From Planctomycetota bacterium (GTDB lineage: Bacteria > Planctomycetota > Phycisphaerae > Phycisphaerales > SM1A02), in the NCBI GenBank assembly GCA_016873115.1, contig VGYB01000012.1:1-51110 (forward strand): 51,110 bases of DNA, written 5' to 3'. Each line of letters starts with the position of its first letter. The stretch's first letter is position 1. Below are positions 22,233-30,072 of the stretch, piece after piece. Under the pieces are notes generated by a model, which saw only the letters and a program-made list of their open reading frames with translations, did not search any database and was not told where the DNA came from. The translations under genes and the position numbers were made by a program.

Positions 22233-23639
22233 TCAACCCGCCATGAGCGGCGCCGTGCGCAGTGCCGGCAGCACGCGCTCGACCGCTGATCCCCTGCTGC
22301 CCTTCAGCAGCACCGCATCGCCTTCGGCGAGCGCCGCAGCGATCGAGGCTGCCGCACCGCCATCGAGCGAATCGATCCATTCGACATCAAGCCCGGCCTC
22401 GCGCGCGGCATTGGCGCTGAAACGGCTGCGCGGCCCGATGAACCATGCGCGGTCACCCCGCTCCAGGACCGAGGCCGCCACGCGGCCGACCTCCTCGTGC
22501 AGGGTGCGCTCGGCATCGCCGAGTTCGAGCATGTCACCGAGCACGACCACGCGCCGCGGTGCTCCTGCCGCCACCTCGGCAAAGGTGCGCAGCGCTGCCG
22601 CAACCGCATCAGGGTTGGCGTTGTAGGCATCGTTGAAGACCTCGACCGTACCGATCCTCTCGCGCACCATGCGCATCTCGGAGGGTTCGACCGTGGACAG
22701 CCCGCGTACCACCTGCGCAGGCGTCAGGCCGCGATCAAGGCCCATGCCGAGCGCGGCGAGCGCATTCATGGCGTTGTAGATGCCCGGCAGCTGGAGTTCG
22801 AACTGCACGAGTTGGCCATGGACCCGTGCCGTCACGAGCTGCACCTCAGGATGCTGCTCGCGCGAGACCAGCCGCACATTGCGTGCCGCATCGGTCCCGA
22901 AGGTGATCACGCGAAGGTCACATCGCCCAAGTTCCGCAAGGGCCCGCATCAGCGGTGCGCTGTCGCCATTGACGATCACCGGCGCGCACGCAGGAAGGCC
23001 GTCGGCGATGCTCACCTTCTCGGCCGCGATTGCGTCGAGCGAGCCCATGCCACCGAGGTGCGCGCGGCCGACCATGGTGATGACGGCGGCATCCTGCTCG
23101 GCGATCGTCGACAGATGACGGATCTCCCCGGGATGGTTCATGCCCATCTCCAGGAGCAGGAAGTCATCGCCGTGGTTAGCCGACAGCATGGTGAGCGGCA
23201 CGCCGATCGCATTGTTGAAGCTCTTGGGGCTGCTCGTGCCGCGCTGCTGCTGCGACAGCACACCGTGGAGGAGGCGCCGCGTCGTCGTCTTGCCGCTTGA
23301 TCCGGTGATCCCGATCGTGAACGGCGAGACCTCCGCGCGCCACGCCGTGGCGAGCCGCTGCAGCGCGACGAGCGTGTCGTGCACGAGCAGCGTGGGTACC
23401 GAGGGCGTGAACCCATCGGGGAACCTCGACACGATCAGCGCCGCCGCACCGGCGGACTGTGCCGAACCGAGGTAGTGGTGCGCATCGTGCCGTTCGCCGA
23501 CGAGCGCAAGGAAAGCGCACCCGTCCAGCGAGACGCGCGTGTCGGTCCCGATGCCGGCCAGCGGTTCCCCACAGCGTGGCGGCCCGACCCATCGACCGCC
23601 GGTGGCGCTGGCCATCGCATCATGCGAGAGGAACGTCAC
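22233..23639 (-). CDS. murF: UDP-N-acetylmuramoyl-tripeptide--D-alanyl-D-alanine ligase
   Basis: MurF adds D-Ala-D-Ala to the UDP-MurNAc-tripeptide. The 468-residue protein has P-loop IGITGSSGKTTTRRLL (about residue 110), NNAIGVPLTML, LLLEMGMNHPGEI, FNDAYNANPDAV and the C-terminal LLKGSRGSAVERVLP, all typical. Its ATG overlaps the murE stop (ATGA, 23636-23639), so translation is coupled to murE. Confidence 0.96.
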   Translation of the reverse strand: MTFLSHDAMASATGGRWVGPPRCGEPLAGIGTDTRVSLDGCAFLALVGERHDAHHYLGSAQSAGAAALIVSRFPDGFTPSVPTLLVHDTLVALQRLATAWRAEVSPFTIGITGSSGKTTTRRLLHGVLSQQQRGTSSPKSFNNAIGVPLTMLSANHGDDFLLLEMGMNHPGEIRHLSTIAEQDAAVITMVGRAHLGGMGSLDAIAAEKVSIADGLPACAPVIVNGDSAPLMRALAELGRCDLRVITFGTDAARNVRLVSREQHPEVQLVTARVHGQLVQFELQLPGIYNAMNALAALGMGLDRGLTPAQVVRGLSTVEPSEMRMVRERIGTVEVFNDAYNANPDAVAAALRTFAEVAAGAPRRVVVLGDMLELGDAERTLHEEVGRVAASVLERGDRAWFIGPRSRFSANAAREAGLDVEWIDSLDGGAAASIAAALAEGDAVLLKGSRGSAVERVLPALRTAPLMAG

Positions 23640-25159
23640 GCGAGTGCTCCTTCCTGGATGGCGGCACGCGCCACGAGCGCAGCCTTGGCCACGATACGGT
23701 CATCGAAGGGATGCTTGACCGTGCCGATGATCTGGTAATCCTCGTGACCCTTGCCCGCGATGAGTACCACATCACGCTCACGGGCCTCGGCCACGGCGGC
23801 ATGGATCGCCGCCGACCGATCCGTCACACGATGCACGACGGCGGCCGTGCCCGACGGCACGCCGGTCATGATCTGATCGACGATCGATTCGGGCGCCTCG
23901 GTACGCGGGTTGTCGCTGGTCACCACGACCACATCACTGTGGTCGCAGGCCACGCGCGCCATGCGTGGGCGCTTGGTGGGATCGCGGTCTCCGCCGCAAC
24001 CGAAGACGGTGATCAGCCGGCCGCCGGGCTCGAGCACGGCCTTCAGCGCCTTACAGACATTGAGCAGCGCGTCGTCAGAATGTGCATAGTCGACGACCAC
24101 CGCAAATGGATCGCCCGGTGCCGTGACCGGCTCGAGCCGGCCCGGTGGTGCTGCGCAGGTGGCGAGCGCCCGCTCAATCAGGGTCCCGTCGATGCCGCCT
24201 GACCACGCCGCAGCCACGGCCTGCAGTGTGTTCATCGTGTTGTGCCGCCCCGTGAATGGCAAATCCGCCTCGATGCGCCCCCAAGGCCCGATCATTCGCA
24301 GCCGCATGTTTCCCACGCCCACGCGCAGTTCCTGTGCGCTGGCGGTGGCCCGCGGGCTGCGCACGCTGCATCGGATGACATTGGCACGGCAGTCACGCAG
24401 CATGCGCTCGTGGGCGGGATCGTCTGCATTCACCACCGCCGTGGCGCACGGGTCGAGCCCGGCGAAGAGGTTCGCCTTGGCGCTCGCGTAAGCGTCCATC
24501 GAGCCGTGGTAGTCCAGGTGGTCGCCGGTCAGGTTCGTGAAGATGCCGCAGCCGAACCGCAGCGCGGCCACGCGGCCCTGGTGGAGTGCGTGGCTGCTCG
24601 TCTCCATCACGGCGCCGTCGCAACCGTTGGCCACCATGCGCGCAAAGGTCGCGCTGAGTTCGATCGCTCCAGGCGTGGTGAGGTCGCTGGCCACGGTCCC
24701 TGCCCCATCATCGGTCTCGACCGTGCCGATGAGTCCGCAGCGCCGCCCCGCCATGCGCGCGATGTGCCGGAAGAGGTAGGTCGTCGTGGTCTTGCCATTG
24801 GTGCCGGTGATCCCGACCAACCGCAACCTGCGACTGGGGAATCCCTGGAAGGCCTCGGCCATCCACGGCAGGAGCGCGGCGGCATCCTTGGTGCCCGGCT
24901 GCGCGGCGTCACCTCGCGCAGCGAGCCACGCCACACCCTCGATCGGCTCCACGCCAGCGTCGGCGAGCACGGCCACGGCACCCTTGGTGATGGCATCCTG
25001 GATGAACGCACGGCCATCTCCGTGGACACCTGCTCTGGCGACGAAGAGCGCACCGGGCCTCACCTGGCGCGAGTCATCCGCGAGCGATGCGATCTCGACC
25101 TCGCCGCCTGCGACCAAGGTCACCCCATCGACTGCCTTCACGAGCGCACTCACCTGCAT
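23636..25159 (-). CDS. murE: UDP-N-acetylmuramoyl-L-alanyl-D-glutamate--2,6-diaminopimelate ligase
   Basis: MurE adds the third residue of the peptidoglycan stem. The 507-residue protein has VGITGTNGKTTTTYLFRHI (about 117), DLTTPGAIELS, METSSHALHQGRV, FTNLTGDHLDYHGSM and VDYAHSDDAL. The motif SDNPRTE (DNPR) is the hallmark of meso-DAP-specific enzymes rather than Lys-specific ones. The start MQVSALVKAV is chosen because GGAGG lies 9 nt upstream. It begins 118 bp after queA, the largest gap in the operon. Confidence 0.96.
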   Translation of the reverse strand: MQVSALVKAVDGVTLVAGGEVEIASLADDSRQVRPGALFVARAGVHGDGRAFIQDAITKGAVAVLADAGVEPIEGVAWLAARGDAAQPGTKDAAALLPWMAEAFQGFPSRRLRLVGITGTNGKTTTTYLFRHIARMAGRRCGLIGTVETDDGAGTVASDLTTPGAIELSATFARMVANGCDGAVMETSSHALHQGRVAALRFGCGIFTNLTGDHLDYHGSMDAYASAKANLFAGLDPCATAVVNADDPAHERMLRDCRANVIRCSVRSPRATASAQELRVGVGNMRLRMIGPWGRIEADLPFTGRHNTMNTLQAVAAAWSGGIDGTLIERALATCAAPPGRLEPVTAPGDPFAVVVDYAHSDDALLNVCKALKAVLEPGGRLITVFGCGGDRDPTKRPRMARVACDHSDVVVVTSDNPRTEAPESIVDQIMTGVPSGTAAVVHRVTDRSAAIHAAVAEARERDVVLIAGKGHEDYQIIGTVKHPFDDRIVAKAALVARAAIQEGALA

Positions 25160-25277
25160 CGTTTCGTCCTCCGTGACGTGTCGCAAGCCTACCGCGCGCC
25201 ACCAGTCGCGCTCGTGGTTCCATCGGCTCGGCATACGACTTTCCGACGGGAATTCCCACCGATCCCACACCCCCTCC

Positions 25278-26342
25278 TCACGGCAGGATGAGCATGCAGT
25301 CGCCGTAGGAGTAGAACCGGTATCCCTCTCGCCGGGCGGCGGCGTAGATCGACTTCAGGCGTTCGAGCCCGACCATCGCACCCACGAGTGCCAAGAGCGT
25401 GCTCCGGGGGAGGTGGAAGTTGGTCAAGAGCCCATCCACCAGCCGGAACCCGTGGCCGGGCGCGATCAGGAGCCGGGTGTCGAACTCGCCCGCCCGGGGT
25501 GGCACAGGCAGGCTCTCCAGGACGCGCACGCTCGTCGTCCCCACGGCGATCACGCGACCACCGGCCGTACGGGTCGCGCACACCGCCTCGAGCGACCCGT
25601 GCTCGATCCGGCACCACTCCGCATGCATGGGGTGCTCATCAAGCCACTCGGTCTCGACTGGCTTGAATGTGCCAAGACCCACCTGGAGTTCGACGCTTGA
25701 CCACCCAACGCCCTGCTGACGAAGGAGTTGCAGGAGGGCGGGCGTCAGGTGCAGCCCGGCCGTCGGTGCGGCCACGCTCGGACGGCTCATGGCCTGCGCG
25801 TAGACGGTCTGGTAGCGGTCACGGTCGAGCGCCTCGTCGACCGACTCGTGCCGCTCACGCCGTGCGTCCAGGATGTACGGCGGCAGCGGCGCCCGGCCCA
25901 CGCGCTCCAGGATCGGCGTCGGCGCATCGGGGAAATCGATCACCCACGACTCGCCCCGGCGCTCGCGGGCGACCACCACGGCCCGCTCCCCCGTTGTACC
26001 CCGCAGTTCGATCCGATCCCCCGGCCGAAGCCGCTTGGCGCCCTTGACGAGCGCAGTCCAGGCACGATCACCCACCGGGGCCACGAAGAGCCCCTCGACC
26101 GCGCGCGAGTCACCAAGCCGCACGGCCTCGAACCGGACCGGGGCGACCTTGGTGTGGTTGGCGACAAGCAGGTCGCCCGCGGCCAACCATTTCGGCAGGT
26201 CGCTGACCCTCGCGTGCACCACCTCTGCGCCTGAACGACGCACGATCATCATGCGAGCACTGTCGCGCGGCTCCGCTGGCACGGTCGCCACGCACGCCGG
26301 GTCGAGCGGATAGTCAAGTTCGTCAGTACGCAGCCGGTGCAT
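25278..26342 (-). CDS. queA: S-adenosylmethionine:tRNA ribosyltransferase-isomerase (queuosine synthesis)
   Basis: QueA transfers and isomerises ribose from SAM onto preQ1 at position 34 of tRNA to make epoxyqueuosine. The 354-residue protein has DLLVANHTKVAPVRF, the central SRPSVAAPTAGLHLTPALL, VGLGTFKPVE, HAEWCRIEHG and LLTNFHLPRSTLLALVGAM, ending FYSYGDCMLILP, all family hallmarks. It overlaps fmt by 20 bp. In other bacteria queA often neighbours tgt; here it sits in a translation/cell-wall operon. Confidence 0.97.
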   Translation of the reverse strand: MHRLRTDELDYPLDPACVATVPAEPRDSARMMIVRRSGAEVVHARVSDLPKWLAAGDLLVANHTKVAPVRFEAVRLGDSRAVEGLFVAPVGDRAWTALVKGAKRLRPGDRIELRGTTGERAVVVARERRGESWVIDFPDAPTPILERVGRAPLPPYILDARRERHESVDEALDRDRYQTVYAQAMSRPSVAAPTAGLHLTPALLQLLRQQGVGWSSVELQVGLGTFKPVETEWLDEHPMHAEWCRIEHGSLEAVCATRTAGGRVIAVGTTSVRVLESLPVPPRAGEFDTRLLIAPGHGFRLVDGLLTNFHLPRSTLLALVGAMVGLERLKSIYAAARREGYRFYSYGDCMLILP

Positions 26343-27276
26343 GGGGCTCGCTCGTCAGGGTCGCCCTCGTCCACCGCCTGCCGCGCATGAGATCGGCCAA
26401 CGGCATGGGCCTGCCACCGGGCAGTTGAGCCTCCAGCACATCGATCGCGCCCTCGCCGCATCCGACCACGCCGCTGGTCGCCACGCTGCCCACCGGCAAC
26501 ATCGCATCGACCGCGCGGCAGCGCAGCAGCTTGATCGGCATCGGTTCGTGTCCCTCGCCGGTGATGGTGCAGTCGGTCCCGGGCCAGGGCGACAGGCCGT
26601 TGATGCGGGCGCTTGCCACCCGCGCCGTGCCGCCAAGTTCAACCCACGCATCCGCCCGCGAGAGCCTTCGCGCGCGTGAGGCCATCGACTCATCCTGGGG
26701 TTCCCCCTGCGCCGTACCCGCGAGCAAGTCCTGCACGACACCCACCATCGCGGATACGCCCAGTTGGGCCAGCCGATCGTGCAGATCGCCGCTGGTCTCG
26801 CTGTTGCCGACCGTGGTCGTGGCGCGCGCGTAGATGAGACCGGCGTCCATGCTTGGTGCGATCGAGATCACCGTGACGCCAACCTCGTCGTCACCGGCCA
26901 TCACGCTGCGCTGGATGGGCGCTGCCCCACGCCACCGTGGCAAGAGCGACCCGTGCAGGTTGCAGGCCACGCGCCCCGACAAGACGGCCGGCGAGAGCTT
27001 CTGTCCGAAGGCAATCACCGCAAGCGCAGCGATGCGTTCGCGCTCCAGCAGCTCGATCCACTCCGGCGCATTGATGTCTTCGGGTTTGATCGAGCGAAGC
27101 CCCGCACGCGCCGCCCACGCACCCACCGGCGTGGGCTCGAGCACTCGGCCGCGGCCAGCGGGCCGATCGGGCTGCGTGACGACCAGGGACACCTCGATCC
27201 CAGGCGTGCTGGCCAGCGCCGAAAAGCTCGGGATCGCAAACGCTCCCGAACCCAAGAGCGCCACTCGCGAGCTCAC
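26323..27276 (-). CDS. fmt: methionyl-tRNA formyltransferase
   Basis: Fmt formylates initiator Met-tRNA. The 317-residue protein has LLGSGAFAIPSF, VTQPDRPAGRGRVLEPTPV, VIAFGQKLSP, the catalytic CNLHGSLLPRWRGAAPIQ and ISIAPSMDAG, plus a C-terminal OB domain. A GTG start (27276) overlaps the def stop as GTGA, so def and fmt are translationally coupled, the classic pairing of formylation and deformylation. Confidence 0.96.
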   Translation of the reverse strand: MSSRVALLGSGAFAIPSFSALASTPGIEVSLVVTQPDRPAGRGRVLEPTPVGAWAARAGLRSIKPEDINAPEWIELLERERIAALAVIAFGQKLSPAVLSGRVACNLHGSLLPRWRGAAPIQRSVMAGDDEVGVTVISIAPSMDAGLIYARATTTVGNSETSGDLHDRLAQLGVSAMVGVVQDLLAGTAQGEPQDESMASRARRLSRADAWVELGGTARVASARINGLSPWPGTDCTITGEGHEPMPIKLLRCRAVDAMLPVGSVATSGVVGCGEGAIDVLEAQLPGGRPMPLADLMRGRRWTRATLTSEPHAPAAY

Positions 27277-27791
27277 CGGCCCTCCTCGAACGCTTCCTCA
27301 AGATCCCTCAACGCACGGCGGGCAGCCAACCGATCGATCGGCGACATCCAATCCGTGATCAGACGGCCTTCGAGATGATCGTGCTCGTGCAGCCAGCATC
27401 GACCCATGAGTCCGCTGTCTTCGAGTTCGAACCGCTCGCCATCGATCCCGGTGGCCTCGATCCGGACATGCGAGGGTCTCCGAACGTTGACGCTGATCCC
27501 CGGCAGGCTCAGGCAGCCTTCCTCGCGCACCGCGACCGGACCATCGGCCGCAATCAGGCATGGATTGATGTACGCGCGGGCTGGGAAGTCCTCGTGCTTC
27601 TCGGTCACGAAGATCCGGAGCGAACGACCGACCTGCGGCGCTGCCAGGCCCAGCCCTTCCTCCTTGCGCATGATCGCGTACATGTCTTCGATGAGCGCTC
27701 TGATGCCTGCGTCAACGGCCGCCACGGGCTCGGCCCGTCGCTTCAGGACGGGGTCGGGGTACCTCACGATGTCATGGCCTCGACTCGGCAC
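27273..27791 (-). CDS. def: peptide deformylase
   Basis: Def removes the N-formyl group from nascent proteins using a bound metal. Motifs: EEGLGLAAPQVG, REEGCLSLPG and CWLHEHDHLEG (HExxH, with His in place of the usual Met). The start is uncertain: there is no ATG. GTG at 27791 (PSRGHDIVRYPDPVLKRR) is preferred because TACCAT ends 6 nt upstream, matching the leaderless pattern of the window; GTG at 27767 and 27818 are alternatives. First gene of def-fmt-queA-murE-murF-mraY. Confidence 0.93.
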   Translation of the reverse strand: MPSRGHDIVRYPDPVLKRRAEPVAAVDAGIRALIEDMYAIMRKEEGLGLAAPQVGRSLRIFVTEKHEDFPARAYINPCLIAADGPVAVREEGCLSLPGISVNVRRPSHVRIEATGIDGERFELEDSGLMGRCWLHEHDHLEGRLITDWMSPIDRLAARRALRDLEEAFEEGR

Positions 27792-27797
27792 GGGCCG

Positions 27798-27847
27798 ATG
27801 GTAACGCTCGATGGACACTCCCCCCGATGATCCGTCGTGGATACACT
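27798..27847. promoter_or_regulatory. divergent -10-like hexamers between def and the TPR gene
   Basis: Minus-strand TACCAT (27798-27803) is 6 nt before the GTG of def at 27791. Plus-strand TACACT (27842-27847) is 19 nt before the GTG at 27867 of the TPR gene and lies inside the coding region if the GTG at 27837 were used instead. Confidence 0.4.
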
Positions 27848-27866
27848 CCCCCATCCGAGACCGCCA

Positions 27867-29321
27867 GTGATCCTGCCCTGGAAGAAATCCGACCCGCCAC
27901 CGGCCTTCGTGGCCGATCCCGCGAAGGCCGCCGTCTACGCCGAAAAGGCGCGCGAAGCCATGCGCAAGGGTGAGTGGACCTACACGCTCACCATGTTCGC
28001 GATGTCGGTGAAGTTCGACCCCAACAACCTGATGGTCCACACCGAGATGTACGACGCCGCCATGGCCCACTACAACGCCGGCGGCAAGTCGGCAGCCAGC
28101 AGCGACATCAAGATGATCGACGGCAGCGGGTTGGTCGATCGCTTCGCGGTCAGCCAGTACCAGTGGTTCTGCAACATCCGTGATGTGGCCTTGGCCCTCT
28201 CGTGCATCGAGTCGGCCGCCAAGGCGGGCCTCCCCGACTTCGGCCAGTGGGCGGCCAAGAGTGTGCTGGGCGCCGTGAATCTGGCGCAGAGTGCCAAGCC
28301 CAACAAGAAGCTCTGGCTGCGTGCGAAGGATGCCTTCGCAGGCGTCGAGGCTTGGGAGCAGGCCCTGCAGTGCGGCGAAGCCGCTCTGGGGATGGATGCG
28401 AGCGACGGTGCGTTGCAGTCGGAGTTGCGCCAGCTCCAGGCCGCACTGGCCATCAAGCGAGGCGGCTACAACGAGAATCTGGGCAAGGAAGGCGCGTTCC
28501 TGACCCGTGTGAAGGATGCCGAAAAGCAGGCCGAACTCCAGGCCGCCGACAGCCTCTCCGGTTCGGGTGGCAAGGACCAACTCCAGTTGGAGGTGGCCAA
28601 GCGCGAGTTTCAGGAGAATCCCCAGTCACCTGAGGCCGTCCTGAAGTACGCGCAACTGCTGCGACGCTCCGGCACGCCCGAGGGCGAGGCCCTGGCCATC
28701 GAGGTCTACACCACCGGCTTCAAGAACATCGGCGAGTACCGCTTCAAGATGGAAGCGGACAACATCCGCATCCTGCGGGCACGCCGAAAGCTCGAGGCGA
28801 TCAAGGCCGCGGCGGATGCAGGCGATGCCAAGGCCGCCGTGCAGCATGCCACGGGCCTCAAGCAGGTGCAGGAGTTCGAAGCCGCCTGCTTCGCCGAGCG
28901 TGCCTCGAAGTACCCGACCGATCGCGCCGTCAAGTACGACCTCGGTCGCCTGCTCTTCGAACTCGGGCGCTACGAGGACGCCATGAAGAGCCTTCAGGAA
29001 GCCAAGGACGAAGGCAAGTACCGCGTCATCGCGGCCCACCTGCTCGGCAAGTGCTTCGTCCAGGAAGGTTGGCACAACGAGGCGGTCGGCGAGTTCAGGG
29101 AAGCCCTGGCCGCGCTCGATGTGACGACCAACGAGCGGGAGATGGACATCCGCTACGACCTCATGGTCACGCTGATTGAGCTCGCTCGGGCCGAGAAGAG
29201 CATCCAGCACGCGAAGGATGCGCAGGAACTCTGCTCGGCAATCCTGCGCAAGGACATCGGGTTCCGCGACATCCGCGCGCGCCGCAAGGAGACGGACGAG
29301 CTCGTCCGCCAACTCTCCTGA
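27867..29321 (+). CDS. tetratricopeptide-repeat-like protein
   Basis: A 484-residue soluble protein. TPR-like helix pairs are seen near the N-terminus (VYAEKAREAMRKGEWTYTLT) and more clearly in the C-terminal third (VKYDLGRLLFELGRYEDAMK, IAAHLLGKCFVQEGWHNEAV, YDLMVTLIELARAEKS). The middle has long helices rich in Lys, Glu and Ala. No catalytic motif. The GTG at 27867 is preferred because a -10-like TACACT lies at 27842-27847; GTG at 27837 would add 10 residues. It ends 7 bp before kdsB. TPR proteins are scaffolds; partner unknown. Confidence 0.75.
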   Translation: MILPWKKSDPPPAFVADPAKAAVYAEKAREAMRKGEWTYTLTMFAMSVKFDPNNLMVHTEMYDAAMAHYNAGGKSAASSDIKMIDGSGLVDRFAVSQYQWFCNIRDVALALSCIESAAKAGLPDFGQWAAKSVLGAVNLAQSAKPNKKLWLRAKDAFAGVEAWEQALQCGEAALGMDASDGALQSELRQLQAALAIKRGGYNENLGKEGAFLTRVKDAEKQAELQAADSLSGSGGKDQLQLEVAKREFQENPQSPEAVLKYAQLLRRSGTPEGEALAIEVYTTGFKNIGEYRFKMEADNIRILRARRKLEAIKAAADAGDAKAAVQHATGLKQVQEFEAACFAERASKYPTDRAVKYDLGRLLFELGRYEDAMKSLQEAKDEGKYRVIAAHLLGKCFVQEGWHNEAVGEFREALAALDVTTNEREMDIRYDLMVTLIELARAEKSIQHAKDAQELCSAILRKDIGFRDIRARRKETDELVRQLS

Positions 29322-29328
29322 GCCGACG

Positions 29329-30069
29329 ATGGCTTCCCCACGCATCGCCGCCGTCATTCCCGCACGCTTCGCGAGCACCCGTTTCCCGGGCAAGCCGCTC
29401 GCTGACCGGACCGGTCGACCGCTGATCCAGCATGTGATCGAGCAGGCGCGGACCTGCCCCAGCCTGTCGCGGATCATCGTGGCCACCGACCACGACGGCA
29501 TCGCTGCCGCCGCTCGCGCCTGCGGCGCCGAAGTCGCCATGACCCGTACGGACCATCCCAATGGGACGAGCCGGATCGCGGAGGTCGCCCAGAGCCTCGA
29601 CGCCGAGGTCATCGTGAACATCCAAGGTGATGAGCCCCAGCTCGAGCCCGAGCTCATCGAGCGCACGGTGGCCGCGTTGCTCGCCGATCCCGGTGCTCCC
29701 ATGGCAACCCTCGTCTCCCCGTTCGCGCCGGGCGAGGATCCGCACAACCCCAATGTCGTGAAGTGCGTGGTGGGCGTGAATCGCCGGGCGCTCTACTTCA
29801 GCCGCAGCCTCGTGCCCTCCGTGCGCTCGCAACCTGCGGTCGCGCCGTGGAAGCACATCGGCCTCTATGTCTACCGACGCGAGTTCCTGCCGGTCTTCGT
29901 GTCGCTCCCGCCATCGCCGCTGGAACGGTGCGAAAGCCTCGAACAACTCCGCGCCCTCGAACACGGTCACGCGATCGCCGTGGCCTTCGGGACCGCGGCC
30001 TTCCAGGGCATCGACACGCCAGAGCAGTACGAGGCCTTCGTGGCGCATTGGCGCGCCACGCACGGCTGA
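29329..30069 (+). CDS. kdsB: 3-deoxy-manno-octulosonate cytidylyltransferase
   Basis: KdsB activates Kdo as CMP-Kdo for the LPS inner core, consuming CTP. The 246-residue protein has AAVIPARFASTRFPGKPLAD, VATDHDGIAAAA, TRTDHPNGTSRIAEV, VNIQGDEPQLEPELI, WKHIGLYVYRREFL and FQGIDTPEQYEAF, all diagnostic. It starts 7 bp after the TPR gene and is probably co-transcribed with it. With lpxA it supports a Kdo-containing LPS. Convergent with the aminopeptidase gene, with only 3 bp between stops. Confidence 0.96.
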   Translation: MASPRIAAVIPARFASTRFPGKPLADRTGRPLIQHVIEQARTCPSLSRIIVATDHDGIAAAARACGAEVAMTRTDHPNGTSRIAEVAQSLDAEVIVNIQGDEPQLEPELIERTVAALLADPGAPMATLVSPFAPGEDPHNPNVVKCVVGVNRRALYFSRSLVPSVRSQPAVAPWKHIGLYVYRREFLPVFVSLPPSPLERCESLEQLRALEHGHAIAVAFGTAAFQGIDTPEQYEAFVAHWRATHG

Positions 30070-30072
30070 GCC

